Of a stretch of DNA of 64,000 nucleotides, positions 7,934 to 17,415 are shown one piece after another (the first letter of the stretch is position 1; each line of letters starts with the position of its first letter). Source of the DNA: Bacteroidota bacterium (GTDB taxonomy: Bacteria; Bacteroidota; Bacteroidia; B-17B0; Aurantibacillaceae); contig JAUXTT010000017.1 of NCBI GenBank assembly GCA_030684395.1, forward strand, positions 558,001 to 622,000. The letters are read 5' to 3'. A program made the translations under genes and the position numbers. The notes beneath the pieces were generated by a model. That model searched no databases. It was given only the letters and a program-made list of their open reading frames with translations, and had not been told where the DNA came from.

Positions 7934-8989
7934 ATGGGTTATTTACGGTTAATGCTTGCTCTTTATGTTGTCTTCTCGCACGCGGGAGGCATCTTCATAC
8001 CCTTCTTTAATCACAGTGTTTTGCCCGTGTTTAATTTTGGAGGAAGAAACGCAGTAGGTCTGTTTTTTATGATTAGTGGTTTTTACATGTCGCTCATCCT
8101 TACTGACAAATACAAAAATTCCCTCAAAACATTTTATACCAATCGTGCCCTGCGTATTTTTCCTACCTATTGGTTAGTACTCATACTGGGTGTCTTTTTT
8201 ATTGGAAGCGATTATACCAACATCATCAACATTTTGAAAACCACCACCACTGGCGCTAATTTCTACTACCTCTTCTCTAACATTTTTATTTTTGGTTCCG
8301 ATGCTGCTTATCTTGTTTCTGCACATGGCGATATGGGGCTTCATTGGGATCCTTTTGGCGTAAGTCCATCCCATAATGGTTTTTCCTTTCTTGCTATTCC
8401 AACTGTTTTTACAATTGCGATAGAGTTGATGTTTTATGCTGTTGCACCGTTTTTAGTGCGTAATATCAAATTAACCATTGGTGTTTTGTTTGGAGCTATC
8501 ATTTATCACATGGTTATTATTTCTACAAACAATGTAAACATAGCTTTTCAATATCATTTGCTACCAGCCTCTTTCCTTTATTTTACCTTGGGTATACTGG
8601 CACATAAAATGTATCTCAATAAGGATTTTAAACTGACCAAAACCTTCTATTTACTTTTTGCTATCATTGCCACTTCCTTTATGCTTATACAACCTTTATT
8701 GCCAAATTTATTTGTTTTTCTTTTCCCTTTTGTGCTTCCTTATTTATTCGAAATTACAAAACACAATAAGGTTGACCGATTTATTGGTGATTTATCTTAT
8801 CCTTTATACATTGTTCATTATTCTGTGGTAAAATACTGTTGGGCACATCAGGTTCCTCTGGAAAAACTTGGACTCATTGTTACTGGGGTTTCCTTAGCTA
8901 TATCTATTTTGATTCTTGTGGCGTTTGAACGACCGATAGAGCGTTTCCGGGCAAAACGTGCTCTTCGAATTAAACCTATTGTCCCTTAA
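7934..8989 (+). CDS. Acyltransferase family 3 membrane protein
   Basis: Read from the ATG at 7934 the protein has 351 residues; a TTG at 7874 would add 20 more, but a possible promoter lies between the two. It has about ten hydrophobic helices. The N-terminal signature LRLMLALYVVFSHAGG carries the active-site histidine of acyltransferase_3 proteins, followed by GLFFMISGFYMSLIL and a TNRALRIFPTYWLVL loop. Such inner-membrane enzymes add acetyl or other acyl groups to extracytoplasmic sugars. The next sequence is a broken MBOAT gene, so two O-acylation enzymes once stood together here. The substrate is unknown, probably the glycan made by the neighbouring loci. Confidence 0.85.
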   Translation: MGYLRLMLALYVVFSHAGGIFIPFFNHSVLPVFNFGGRNAVGLFFMISGFYMSLILTDKYKNSLKTFYTNRALRIFPTYWLVLILGVFFIGSDYTNIINILKTTTTGANFYYLFSNIFIFGSDAAYLVSAHGDMGLHWDPFGVSPSHNGFSFLAIPTVFTIAIELMFYAVAPFLVRNIKLTIGVLFGAIIYHMVIISTNNVNIAFQYHLLPASFLYFTLGILAHKMYLNKDFKLTKTFYLLFAIIATSFMLIQPLLPNLFVFLFPFVLPYLFEITKHNKVDRFIGDLSYPLYIVHYSVVKYCWAHQVPLEKLGLIVTGVSLAISILILVAFERPIERFRAKRALRIKPIVP

Positions 8990-8993
8990 CTGA

Positions 8994-9556
8994 ATGGTTT
9001 TTAGTTCTACCATATTTTTACTTGTTTTTCTTCCAATCGTTTTTTGTCGATCTATTGTCTTGTTGACAAAAGATACAAGAACTGGGTCTTGCTTTTATCC
9101 AGCATTTTCTTTTACAGTTGGGGTGCCCCAAAATTTATATTCGTAATTCTCGGCACTACTTTCATAGATTTTTTTCTGGTAAAGTTGATGTATAATTCTA
9201 CCGGAAAAGTTTGGCGCAGATTGCTTTTAATTCTTTCTTTATCTGTAAACGTCGGGCTCTTATTCTATTTCAAGTATTCCAATTTTTTTATTGATAACAT
9301 TAATGTGTTGTTGGGTAGTATTGGAGTTAAAGAGATCATTTGGGTTAAATTAATTCTTCCAATAGGAATTTCTCTTTACACCTTTGAGTCCCTTACCTGC
9401 GTTATTGATGTTTACAGAAAAGTTCACGCACCATTAAAAAATTTCTGGGAGTACTGGGAGTATCAGCTCTACATTATTTTGTTCCAAAGCTCATTGCGGG
9501 TCCTATCATTCGGTATCATGAGATCTCCGATCAGATAAGTGACCGAAGTACAAGAA
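8994..9556 (+). pseudogene. MBOAT (AlgI-like) O-acyltransferase, N-terminal remnant with two frameshifts
   Basis: The start at 8994 reads MVFSSTIFLLVFLPIVF, the usual AlgI/MBOAT N-terminus. The frame then breaks inside a run of six T at 9040-9045; adding one T restores the reading into SIYCLVDKRYKNWVLLLSS, FFYSWGAPKF and later LPIGISLYTFESLTCVIDVY. A second break near 9475-9482 is also repaired by one base, giving PKLIAGPIIRYHEISDQIS. Family members continue for about 300 more residues with the catalytic histidine, but here the homology stops at about 9555 and unrelated coding sequence follows. The gene is thus frameshifted twice and truncated at its 3' end. Confidence 0.8.
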
Positions 9557-9557
9557 T

Positions 9558-9728
9558 GCTTACGATAATTTCTTTAATTCGAAAAACCTGGAGTTTTACA
9601 AACAAAAAATTAAAAGCGATGTTGTTTGGTATGCTTCGGTTGTACAGAAAACTAAAGAAAAAAACATCAGCATAGAAGAACAGCTAAATAGCGACGCTGC
9701 TTATGCAATGGGGTTAGATAAGAAGTAA
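9558..9728 (+). pseudogene. 3' end of a lost gene (tail motif like that of GT-C and glycan-locus proteins)
   Basis: The third frame from 9558 to the TAA at 9726-9728 encodes about 56 residues: NAYDNFFNSKNLEFYKQK, then IKSDVVWYASVVQKTKEK and ISIEEQLNSDAAYAMGLDKK. This has no relation to MBOAT proteins but matches the C-terminal tail of the GT-C-like protein ending at 4794, and an internal segment of the lipoprotein at 11330-13354. I read it as the stranded end of a second gene, joined to the MBOAT remnant by a deletion near 9555. There is no start codon of its own. Confidence 0.6.
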
Positions 9729-9734
9729 ATTGTT

Positions 9735-11330
9735 TTACTTAGCTTGCTTCTTAATCTTATATAAAACAACCTTTTCATTCGAATAGGTTATCTCTCCTTC
9801 TTTATTTAACAGCTCCCTTGTCTTCTCAAAACATTCGTCGCCGATTTTAGACCCTATCATTACTACATAATCAACCGGTTTTGTTTCAGGGTTATATGGG
9901 TTGGTTTTCCAATAGATGCATGTTTGAAACATGTCGGTTTTTCCTATGGTTAAATTTGGAATATAATCGTCTTTCCAAACCAAAGGAAAATACTCTTTAG
10001 ATGCCTCGTAATTATCTAAAACAACTATTGGTTTGTTGGCACCAATGTAATTAGATAAGTGGTGGCCCAACCAGTTTCCATCATCGCTAAAAACCTGAAC
10101 TACTGTTGAGTTCGGTTCAATTAATTTTTCAATTTTTTCTATATATCTAAAGTTAGATGCGGTCCATTTTATTCCGTTTGAACGCTTCATCAACAAAGGA
10201 AATTGCAAAGCCAAAACACCTAAAACCAATACATATTGAAATATCCTGTTCATGTTTTGAACCGCAAACCAAAACATAAAGAAATACCAGATAAAAAGAA
10301 CAATCCTTAACGAAATAAACCCTCCGTATCCATCATCGTCGGGAACCAGAAACAATAGACCGGTAAGGACAAGTGCTAAAAACAAAAAGTTATGCTTAAG
10401 AAATTCCGCACGAAAGGAAACCCTCTTTTTTAAATAACTAATAAGAACGGTGATTCCCACAACAACTGCCATTAAACCTATCCACAAAAATATATATTTA
10501 GTGTATTTTAATTCGCTATCATCATAAACCTGTAATGGTTTTATTTTGTAAAACATTTTGGTTAACTCCATTGGCTCCAAAAACACTTCCTTGCCGTGTG
10601 TGGGCCTGTTTGCAAAATAATTTTTTAGCAGATATAAAATAGGCAAGAGGAGAATCACAAATACGGTTAAGGGTTTAAGAAAATAAGACCAAAGCTTAAT
10701 TAATAAACTTTTGAATGAACTCCCGTGCTCTTTGATATAGCTACAAAACAAACTGCTCATACAATACATCACCAAAACAACGAAAGGAAAAATGTGTGAA
10801 AAATAAGTAGCCACACAAATGGCAAACATTATTGCCCATTTCTTCAAATTAAATTCTCCAAAGTTCTTAGTCCAAAAATAAATTCCAATAAATGAAAACA
10901 TTATTCCGTAACAAAAATTGAAAAAGCCCAAATAAAGCATCAGGAAATGAGTGAAAGGAAAAATGAGATAACTTAAAACACGGTTGTTTGGATTTATAAG
11001 AAGTATTGTTTTGCGAAAGAAGAGCGGTGTTAATACAAAATAGATCAACACAACCAGTTTTTCTGCAAGAAAATAAGGCATGACCGATTTAAAAACAACC
11101 AGAAGTATATGGGTAAACCAGTTTGGAACAGGTTCCGGATTAAATTCATAATAATTATGATAAATACTTTTACTATCAAAAAGCAATTGAGATATAATAT
11201 TGGTATTGTACGCGTGAGCACCTCCATCCAGTGTTATAAAGTTTGAAGACATGAACAACGGAAGCGCGTTTAAAAGCAACAAGCCAAAAAACAGGTAATT
11301 TTCCCAGGTGTATTTTTTTAAAAATGCCAT
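9735..11330 (-). CDS. Polytopic membrane protein, GT-C glycosyltransferase-like
   Basis: This 531-residue protein has about twelve hydrophobic segments up to residue 400 and a soluble C-terminal domain of about 130 residues (VVQVFSDDGNWLGHHLSNY, DYVVMIGS). The first loop after helix 1 reads NFITLDGGAHAYNTNII, where the aspartate could be the acidic residue of GT-C enzymes. Its ATG overlaps the TAA of the upstream lipoprotein gene by one base, so the two are translationally coupled. It ends 6 nt from the converging remnant at 9728. The context suggests glycan assembly; no specific family was recognised. Confidence 0.6.
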   Translation of the reverse strand: MAFLKKYTWENYLFFGLLLLNALPLFMSSNFITLDGGAHAYNTNIISQLLFDSKSIYHNYYEFNPEPVPNWFTHILLVVFKSVMPYFLAEKLVVLIYFVLTPLFFRKTILLINPNNRVLSYLIFPFTHFLMLYLGFFNFCYGIMFSFIGIYFWTKNFGEFNLKKWAIMFAICVATYFSHIFPFVVLVMYCMSSLFCSYIKEHGSSFKSLLIKLWSYFLKPLTVFVILLLPILYLLKNYFANRPTHGKEVFLEPMELTKMFYKIKPLQVYDDSELKYTKYIFLWIGLMAVVVGITVLISYLKKRVSFRAEFLKHNFLFLALVLTGLLFLVPDDDGYGGFISLRIVLFIWYFFMFWFAVQNMNRIFQYVLVLGVLALQFPLLMKRSNGIKWTASNFRYIEKIEKLIEPNSTVVQVFSDDGNWLGHHLSNYIGANKPIVVLDNYEASKEYFPLVWKDDYIPNLTIGKTDMFQTCIYWKTNPYNPETKPVDYVVMIGSKIGDECFEKTRELLNKEGEITYSNEKVVLYKIKKQAK

Positions 11331-13354
11331 TATTCGACTTCTATTTCTAATATTTTACCTATGATGTCCTTCTTAGGAAAAGGAACAAAGTTTTGCTTAA
11401 AAGGCGCTGTGGGCCACCATTCCTGACTATGCCATTCCTGTGTTACCAATGCAACCATTTGATTATTTGGGATGGCCGACACTGTTTCATCCATGATGCA
11501 AACAATACGCATGTTATCTTTTGAAGGCCCTATTCGCCAAACGATTTTTTTTGGTTGCCAATCAATTTCAAAATAATAATACTCTCCTCCAAACACTTCT
11601 TTATGTTTTGCGGGAACCTTTGTTGTTAATGCTTTATACCATTGATCCCATCGGTGGTGAGTAAACTCCATTTCCTCAATAATGTTTTTTCTTGCGCCAA
11701 TATCAAATTTCTCAGGTTCATGACATGCTAAATCCCAATTCGTACAAGTTACCGTTATATCATCCGAAGCCGATGCGTCTTCTTTTGGTCCGTTCTTTTT
11801 TCCGGGATACGATGTCATTGGCCAATACTGAGACTCTTTTAAAATTTCAAAATCAATCTCCGAATAACCATCCCGTTTTTTACTGTGTTGAAGTGCAGTT
11901 TCGTTGTCGGGTTCCGTTTTGGGAATATACCCTATTTTGGCCCTGCATTCTCTTCTCTGATTCCATTGAGAACCGGTTTCCTGAGCCAATAACCAAAAAG
12001 CATTGGTTAAGCCGTTCCAAACATTGTGTTTGTTAATGAGTTCCGGGAATTTTATTTTTGCCCTCCATTTTCCATAGGTAAATCCTATTCTACCCGCAAC
12101 ACCCACATGTTCTTTTTTATAATCTCCTTCTTTATTTCCGGGGTTCACTAGCGTTATTGTTTTTTCAACAGAATCTGATTTAACCGTTTTACATGGGCAG
12201 TCCGAACTATTCACATACGTGTCAACAAACTTATTTGATGCTTCATATTGTTTTTTATAGGCCTCATACTGTTCCCTGGTGAAAGTGGGATCCATAACAT
12301 CTTTAACCTCAGAAATGTTTTTTAATGGAAAATCTTTATTGATATAATGAAAATATTGCTGAAAGTGTGCGTAGCGATAAAGATGAAATGACTCACCACA
12401 AGTATTAGAGTAACTATCCTTATTGAAGTTTTCCCTTCCAACAAGTTTGTTATCTACAAACAACCCTGCTCCTAAGTCAAATTTTGCTTTGGTCTTTACT
12501 TTCTTGTTCCCCATTACACACAAAATATCATCGGGTTTAGAGCCTTTCCCAAGTTTATAATAGGCAAAAGGATTAACAAAACGACCATTAATATCAGGGT
12601 AATTAATCTGCTTGGTGTAATAAGGGAGTTCTTTCAGTTTGCTTTCAGAAACAACTACAAGCATAAATTCATATTTACCCATTCGTGGATTGCGCCACAT
12701 TCTGTTATTTACGCTACCTTCCTTTTTTCGTTTATCATCAATAGACCATAGGGCGTCCATTCTTAATTGTTCCTCTATTGTCCTTTTTTCCAACCGGGCT
12801 TTCTTTTGTATATCTGCAAACCAAACAGGGTCGCTTTTAATATAGTTCATAGTGTTATACAACAATTCATTGTCCACTATTTTATTTGCAGGACTAAGTC
12901 CAAAATATATTTGCTCATTTCTGGGATTACCAATAATAACTAAACTGTCGGTAATAGATATCTCATTATCAAAGTCAGGAACGGGTTTAAAAGTATTAGA
13001 ATGGTCTTCCCAGCTTCCATAAAAATTTTCACCGCTATATTCGTGAGACTCATCAAATTTGTATGTCTCGTTTTGGTAAAACAAACGATAATACAGCTTT
13101 TCCCTTTTAGCGTCGGTTCTTTTTATTTTAAAGTCAAAAGAGAGTTTACCTCCATCACATTGTTTTGCGTTAGGTATACGAATGCCGTATAATGGAGCAT
13201 CACTTAAATCTGCTTCAATAAAAACGATGCTGTCATTAGCCTGGAATTCTTTATTTGTAACCGAGTTAAATGAAACTACTTCAAATGAGGTTTCTTTTTT
13301 CTTACAAGAAAACAGGAAAACACTTATTATTATAAGATAAAATGATTTTCTCAT
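11330..13354 (-). CDS. GH16-like lipoprotein (concanavalin-fold glycoside hydrolase)
   Basis: Starting at the ATG at 13354 gives 674 residues with a lipoprotein signal (MRKSFYLIIISVFLFSCKKK); an ATG four codons upstream is less suitable. A C-terminal half with FTYGKWRAKIKFPE, NGLTNAFWLL, GYSEIDFEILKES and YYYFEIDWQPKKIVWRIG has the layout of GH16 beta-glucanases, and EIDFE fits their ExDxE catalytic motif. The N-terminal 160 residues look like a separate beta domain. Residues about 165-215 carry the WFADIQKKA...TIEEQLRMDA motif shared with two other loci in the window. It lies between an O-antigen ligase-like gene and a GT-C-like gene, so it may trim or remodel a surface glycan. Activity is inferred from the motif only. 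Confidence 0.7.
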   Translation of the reverse strand: MRKSFYLIIISVFLFSCKKKETSFEVVSFNSVTNKEFQANDSIVFIEADLSDAPLYGIRIPNAKQCDGGKLSFDFKIKRTDAKREKLYYRLFYQNETYKFDESHEYSGENFYGSWEDHSNTFKPVPDFDNEISITDSLVIIGNPRNEQIYFGLSPANKIVDNELLYNTMNYIKSDPVWFADIQKKARLEKRTIEEQLRMDALWSIDDKRKKEGSVNNRMWRNPRMGKYEFMLVVVSESKLKELPYYTKQINYPDINGRFVNPFAYYKLGKGSKPDDILCVMGNKKVKTKAKFDLGAGLFVDNKLVGRENFNKDSYSNTCGESFHLYRYAHFQQYFHYINKDFPLKNISEVKDVMDPTFTREQYEAYKKQYEASNKFVDTYVNSSDCPCKTVKSDSVEKTITLVNPGNKEGDYKKEHVGVAGRIGFTYGKWRAKIKFPELINKHNVWNGLTNAFWLLAQETGSQWNQRRECRAKIGYIPKTEPDNETALQHSKKRDGYSEIDFEILKESQYWPMTSYPGKKNGPKEDASASDDITVTCTNWDLACHEPEKFDIGARKNIIEEMEFTHHRWDQWYKALTTKVPAKHKEVFGGEYYYFEIDWQPKKIVWRIGPSKDNMRIVCIMDETVSAIPNNQMVALVTQEWHSQEWWPTAPFKQNFVPFPKKDIIGKILEIEVE

Positions 13355-13378
13355 TGTACTAAACATACTCGCACAATA

Positions 13379-14965
13379 TTAACTATTATTTTTTGAATCA
13401 TACGTGTCGCTTTTTTCCGTCCCGAAAAAAATAAGGAAACAATAGAAAAATCCAAAAAATGTTGCCCCGGCCTGTGTTTCCAATGTATCCTCATTAAGCA
13501 TTGAAAACAAGGAAATTAATATAAAGGCACCAAACAAGAAATGTTTTTGCTTTATCATATAAATCGGGTAAAACAAATACATAAGAAAAACAATCAACCC
13601 AATAATTCCAAAGCTTATAGTAATTGCCATAAACTGATTGTGGCTCCTCAGTCTCCATTTTTCATTGAGTTTTGTGTTTGAATATACATACTGGTATGTA
13701 TATGCCCTTTGTACATCTCCTGTACCAACCCCGCACAACCACTTTCGTTTTATAATTTCCATTCCTACCCTCCAAAACTCTAAACGCATCATAAATGAAT
13801 GGCCTGTTGGATCCTTGCCTTGTTTATATGAATCATACTCATAAATAACTTCGTGGATTCTTTTTTCTATCCCTGATTTATTGGTGTATAAATAGTTTGT
13901 TGTACCCTTTTCAATAAGTGCAATATCTTCTTTTGATAACATACTTATTCCTGTAGAATCCTTATTCAATCCTTTGGATGAAAGATATCTTATTATTGTA
14001 AACCCAATCTCGTTTCCTTTTTTATCCTTTTCCAAAAACTTTATTGAACTACGCTTGTTCCACTGAGCCTCTATCTCATCAGCACAAACGTTTGCCCAAA
14101 TCAAATTCCCGTTCTCTGCTTCTGTACTTTTTGGGTTGTTGTAATATTTATTTCCGTTTATGGTTTTCTCTTGGCGAACGATGGGCTTAACCGGAACCTG
14201 TTGCTCTTTTATTTCTTTTATAACAAGGTGCGCTACAAAAGCAGCAAACAAACCAATAATTAAAAAGGCGCCTACCTTCACTACCGGTCTTTTTAGGCTT
14301 TTAAGAAACAGTGCGCTGTAATAAACTATCACCACACCAAGGATAACAATACCTGTAAAGGACTGCATGATTCCCAGAAAAACAACAAACCAGGCAATAA
14401 GTACTGCTTTTATCAAGAACCAAAACCATTTGCCGGATTTAAAATACCCGTGTATCAAAAAACAAATCACCAAAACTATCATCAAAGCAAAACGTATGTG
14501 CGAATTGAAAATAGAAATGTCGCGGATATCAACTACCTTATGTTTTGTTAGACCCAACCACACAAGAGTAGAAACAATAGTTGCAATAAAAACTGCTGAT
14601 ACAAACAGCCATAACAAACCTTCTACTTCCTTCTTCGTTGGTTTTTGTTTTGAAGTAATAAACAACAAAGGAAACCACAACAAAGGCAGCTTTATACGAA
14701 GGTCATTCGATGCATAAGCAAAATCAGATGTCCACAACAGTCCGATTAAATGTAATAAGTAGAAACTGCTCATCACCCAAAGAACTTTGGATGTTCTCAT
14801 TACATTCCACTTACGTTTAAAATCACCTTCAATGATCCAGTTTCCCAACAACACAAACTGTCCCACACTCATAAGAAAACTTGAGAGAGGCATGCCCACA
14901 ATAATCAAAAATATTCCAAAAAGGAAGAGGTTTTTATTAGAAAGAAGGCTTTTAATTGTAGGCAT
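13379..14965 (-). CDS. O-antigen ligase/polymerase-like membrane protein (Wzy/WaaL family)
   Basis: The 528 residues form about eleven or twelve membrane helices. Between about residues 260 and 375 there is a large hydrophilic periplasmic loop, followed by RLEFWRVGMEIIKRKWL, GVGTGDVQRAY and RLRSHNQFMAITISFG. The loop and the downstream (R/H)SHNQF motif are typical of the Wzy_C family, whose members polymerise or ligate lipid-linked glycans at the periplasmic face. It is encoded 24 nt upstream of the GH16-like lipoprotein and 44 nt downstream of trmB on the same strand. Whether it acts as ligase or polymerase cannot be told from sequence. Confidence 0.8.
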   Translation of the reverse strand: MPTIKSLLSNKNLFLFGIFLIIVGMPLSSFLMSVGQFVLLGNWIIEGDFKRKWNVMRTSKVLWVMSSFYLLHLIGLLWTSDFAYASNDLRIKLPLLWFPLLFITSKQKPTKKEVEGLLWLFVSAVFIATIVSTLVWLGLTKHKVVDIRDISIFNSHIRFALMIVLVICFLIHGYFKSGKWFWFLIKAVLIAWFVVFLGIMQSFTGIVILGVVIVYYSALFLKSLKRPVVKVGAFLIIGLFAAFVAHLVIKEIKEQQVPVKPIVRQEKTINGNKYYNNPKSTEAENGNLIWANVCADEIEAQWNKRSSIKFLEKDKKGNEIGFTIIRYLSSKGLNKDSTGISMLSKEDIALIEKGTTNYLYTNKSGIEKRIHEVIYEYDSYKQGKDPTGHSFMMRLEFWRVGMEIIKRKWLCGVGTGDVQRAYTYQYVYSNTKLNEKWRLRSHNQFMAITISFGIIGLIVFLMYLFYPIYMIKQKHFLFGAFILISLFSMLNEDTLETQAGATFFGFFYCFLIFFGTEKSDTYDSKNNS

Positions 14966-15009
14966 CGCTAAATGAAACGGTAAAAAAATCGAATTAGTGT
15001 GTCCCTTAC

Positions 15010-15678
15010 TTATTTCTTTTCAAAACACAAGTATTTTATTTTCTCTCCTTTTGCCGAGAAAAGATTTTCATAATACGTTTGGATCTCTGTTAATTCTTTT
15101 TGTCCTGATGGGTTGTGGTGGTAAAGATCAGCCGTTGACCAGATGAGTTTATGTTTTTCTTCTGCTACTACTTCGAGTGTGTATTCATAAAAACCAGTGT
15201 TATCTGTTTTTAAATGGATTCTTCCTCCCGGTTTTAAAAACTTAAAATACCTATTCAGAAACATTGGATTTGTAAGGCGCTTACGTGTACTTGGCTTGTT
15301 GGGTTGAGGATCAGGGAATGTTATCCAGATCTCGTCCACTTCATTCTCTGCAAAACAATGTTCTATAAAGTCAATCCGTGTGCGTATAAAAGCAACGTTG
15401 TTCATCTTCGTATCTATTGCCTCTTTCGCTCCGGTCCAAATACGATTGCCTTTTATATCAACTCCAATAAAGTTTTTTTCAGGATGATTTTTTGCCAGGC
15501 CAATGGTGTATTCGCCTCTTCCGCAGCCCAGTTCCAATACAATCGGGTTATTATTTTTAAACTGATTGGTTTTCCATTTACCTTTTAAAGGATGCCCTTC
15601 GTTGATCTTTTCGAACGGCAAAAACGAACAGTTGGCAAATGAATTAAAGGCTTCGAATTTTTCTATTTTACTTGGCAC
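15010..15678 (-). CDS. trmB: tRNA (guanine-N7-)-methyltransferase
   Basis: This 222-residue protein makes m7G46 in the variable loop of tRNAs. The SAM site is VLELGCGRGEYTIGLAKNHP (about residues 48-67), followed by FIGVDIKGNRIW, and the tRNA-binding and catalytic segment WITFPDPQPNKPSTRKRLTN near residue 120 is diagnostic for TrmB. The start is a GTG at 15676-15678, 21 nt downstream of a TATTTTTG promoter element. Length fits the family. The unrelated O-antigen ligase-like gene follows on the same strand, probably by chance position. Confidence 0.93.
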   Translation of the reverse strand: MPSKIEKFEAFNSFANCSFLPFEKINEGHPLKGKWKTNQFKNNNPIVLELGCGRGEYTIGLAKNHPEKNFIGVDIKGNRIWTGAKEAIDTKMNNVAFIRTRIDFIEHCFAENEVDEIWITFPDPQPNKPSTRKRLTNPMFLNRYFKFLKPGGRIHLKTDNTGFYEYTLEVVAEEKHKLIWSTADLYHHNPSGQKELTEIQTYYENLFSAKGEKIKYLCFEKK

Positions 15679-15698
15679 AGGCTATAATTTTGAAGCGG

Positions 15699-15706
15699 CA
15701 AAAATA
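15699..15706 (-). promoter_or_regulatory. -7 promoter element for trmB (TATTTTTG on minus strand)
   Basis: The minus strand reads TATTTTTG, matching TAnnTTTG, about 20 nt upstream of the GTG start. It supports the GTG start and a short leader. Confidence 0.45.
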
Positions 15707-15854
15707 CATAAATCTCCTGAGTGCAGCCGCAGATTAAAATGATTTGGTCTTTTTAACACAGTGAATGCAAAAAAACCGGGTTTCCCCAAGGCTCTGTATC
15801 GAAAACGTTTTTCAACTAGCTACAATCTATAGCAATGTAGACTGTTTTAATTTT

Positions 15855-15862
15855 TACCTTTG
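15855..15862 (+). promoter_or_regulatory. -7 promoter element for radA (TACCTTTG)
   Basis: TACCTTTG matches TAnnTTTG and lies only 4 nt upstream of the ATG at 15867. The mRNA would be nearly leaderless, and the longer reading from 15765 would begin upstream of the promoter. Confidence 0.55.
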
Positions 15863-15866
15863 CTTC

Positions 15867-17249
15867 ATGTCTAAAACAAAAACTACTTTCTTCTGTCAAA
15901 ACTGTGGGAGCCAATCTGCCAAGTGGGTTGGTAAATGCCCGAGTTGTAATGAGTGGAATACATTTGTAGAAGAAGTTATTCAAAAAGACACAAAAAACAA
16001 CCGGCTTCAGGTGTTTTCTGGCAACAAGAATGGTAAAGGAGAAACCAACAAGTCGGTTCTATTACAGGATATTGGAACTGCAGAATATCCGCGCATTGCG
16101 GTACCCGGAAAAGAGTTAACCCGTGTACTGGGTGGTGGCATTGTTCCGGGAAGCCTGGTATTATTTGGTGGCGAACCCGGTATTGGAAAATCAACACTAA
16201 TGCTCCAACTCGCTCTTCGTTTAAAAAATTTAAAAGTTCTTTATGTAAGCGGTGAAGAAAGCGAACAACAAATTAAAATGCGTGCTGATAGAATTGGTGT
16301 TACAACGGATAATTGTTTTATTCTTCAGGAAACAAACACACAAAACATATTTCAACAAATCACTGAGATTGAGCCTCAACTGGTAATTATAGATTCCATA
16401 CAAACCCTTCACACTTCTTATGTAGAAAGCAGTCCGGGCAGCGTGAGTCAGGTGCGTGAATGCGCAGCAGAGTTCTTACGTTTCGCAAAAGAAACCAACA
16501 CTCCGGTTTTTATGATCGGTCACATCACCAAAGAAGGAAGCCTGGCCGGGCCAAAAGTGTTGGAGCACATGGTGGATACCGTATTACAATTTGAGGGAGA
16601 CAGAAACCATGTTTATCGTTTATTACGTACAACAAAAAATCGCTTTGGCAGCACAAACGAATTGGGTATTTATGAAATGCAGGGAGAAGGATTAAAAGAG
16701 GTCACCAACCCTTCTGAAATATTAATTACCAACAGAGATAATCCAACGAGTGGTGTTGCAATTGCCGCAAGCCTTGAGGGAAACAGACCGCTACTAATTG
16801 AAACACAGGCATTAGTTAGTAGCGCCGCTTATGGAACACCTCAACGTTCTTCAACCGGCTTTGATCTGCGACGATTATCCATGTTGTTGGCAGTATTAGA
16901 AAAACGTTGTGGTTTTAGGTTGGGAATAAAAGATGTATTTTTAAATATTGCAGGCGGAATAAAAATTGAAGATCCGGGTGTTGATCTTGCATTGGTTTGT
17001 GCCATTCTTTCGTCCAACGAGGACCTTGCTATTCCACAAAACTTTTGCTTTGCCGGCGAAGTTGGTTTAACAGGTGAAATTCGCCCAGTAAACCGCATTG
17101 AACAACGTATTTCCGAAGCAGACAAATTAGGTTTTTCCAAAATATTTATTTCCGGCTATAACCTAAAAGGTGTTGAGCGACTTAAAACAAAAATTGAAAT
17201 TGTAAGCGTAAATAAAATGGAAGAAGTATTTAGTGCTATTTTCGCTTAA
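15867..17249 (+). CDS. radA: DNA repair protein RadA (Sms)
   Basis: This 460-residue RecA-like ATPase promotes branch migration in recombination repair. It has an N-terminal C4 zinc finger (FCQNCGSQSAKWVGKCPSC), a Walker A loop GGEPGIGKSTL (about residues 100-110), the RadA-specific KNRFG motif (about residue 255) and a C-terminal Lon-protease-like domain ending in the GEVGLTGEIRPV region. An in-frame ATG at 15765 exists, but the promoter TACCTTTG lies just before 15867, and the zinc finger begins at once after MSKTKTT, so 15867 is chosen. It is monocistronic here. Confidence 0.95.
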   Translation: MSKTKTTFFCQNCGSQSAKWVGKCPSCNEWNTFVEEVIQKDTKNNRLQVFSGNKNGKGETNKSVLLQDIGTAEYPRIAVPGKELTRVLGGGIVPGSLVLFGGEPGIGKSTLMLQLALRLKNLKVLYVSGEESEQQIKMRADRIGVTTDNCFILQETNTQNIFQQITEIEPQLVIIDSIQTLHTSYVESSPGSVSQVRECAAEFLRFAKETNTPVFMIGHITKEGSLAGPKVLEHMVDTVLQFEGDRNHVYRLLRTTKNRFGSTNELGIYEMQGEGLKEVTNPSEILITNRDNPTSGVAIAASLEGNRPLLIETQALVSSAAYGTPQRSSTGFDLRRLSMLLAVLEKRCGFRLGIKDVFLNIAGGIKIEDPGVDLALVCAILSSNEDLAIPQNFCFAGEVGLTGEIRPVNRIEQRISEADKLGFSKIFISGYNLKGVERLKTKIEIVSVNKMEEVFSAIFA

Positions 17250-17271
17250 CGCAGGTGCTTTTCTAAATCAT

Positions 17272-17297
17272 CTGAAAACCCTATTAAAACAAGTGTC
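17272..17297 (+). repeat. Intergenic motif copy A (TGAAAACCCT...GTGT)
   Basis: TGAAAACCCTATTAAAACAA followed by GTGT lies between radA and the PD40 protein gene. Similar elements occur at 35890 (same strand) and 36750-36779 (opposite strand). It could be a regulator site for the gene starting at 17416. Confidence 0.35.
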
Positions 17298-17415
17298 TCA
17301 GCGGCCTTAAGAGTTTGCGTGTTGCGGTTATTAACATTGCTATGTAAAAAAGTTAACAAACACCTCTTTAATGTGCTTTAAATAATTGCCACTTTAGCAT
17401 ATCCAAAAAAGGCTC

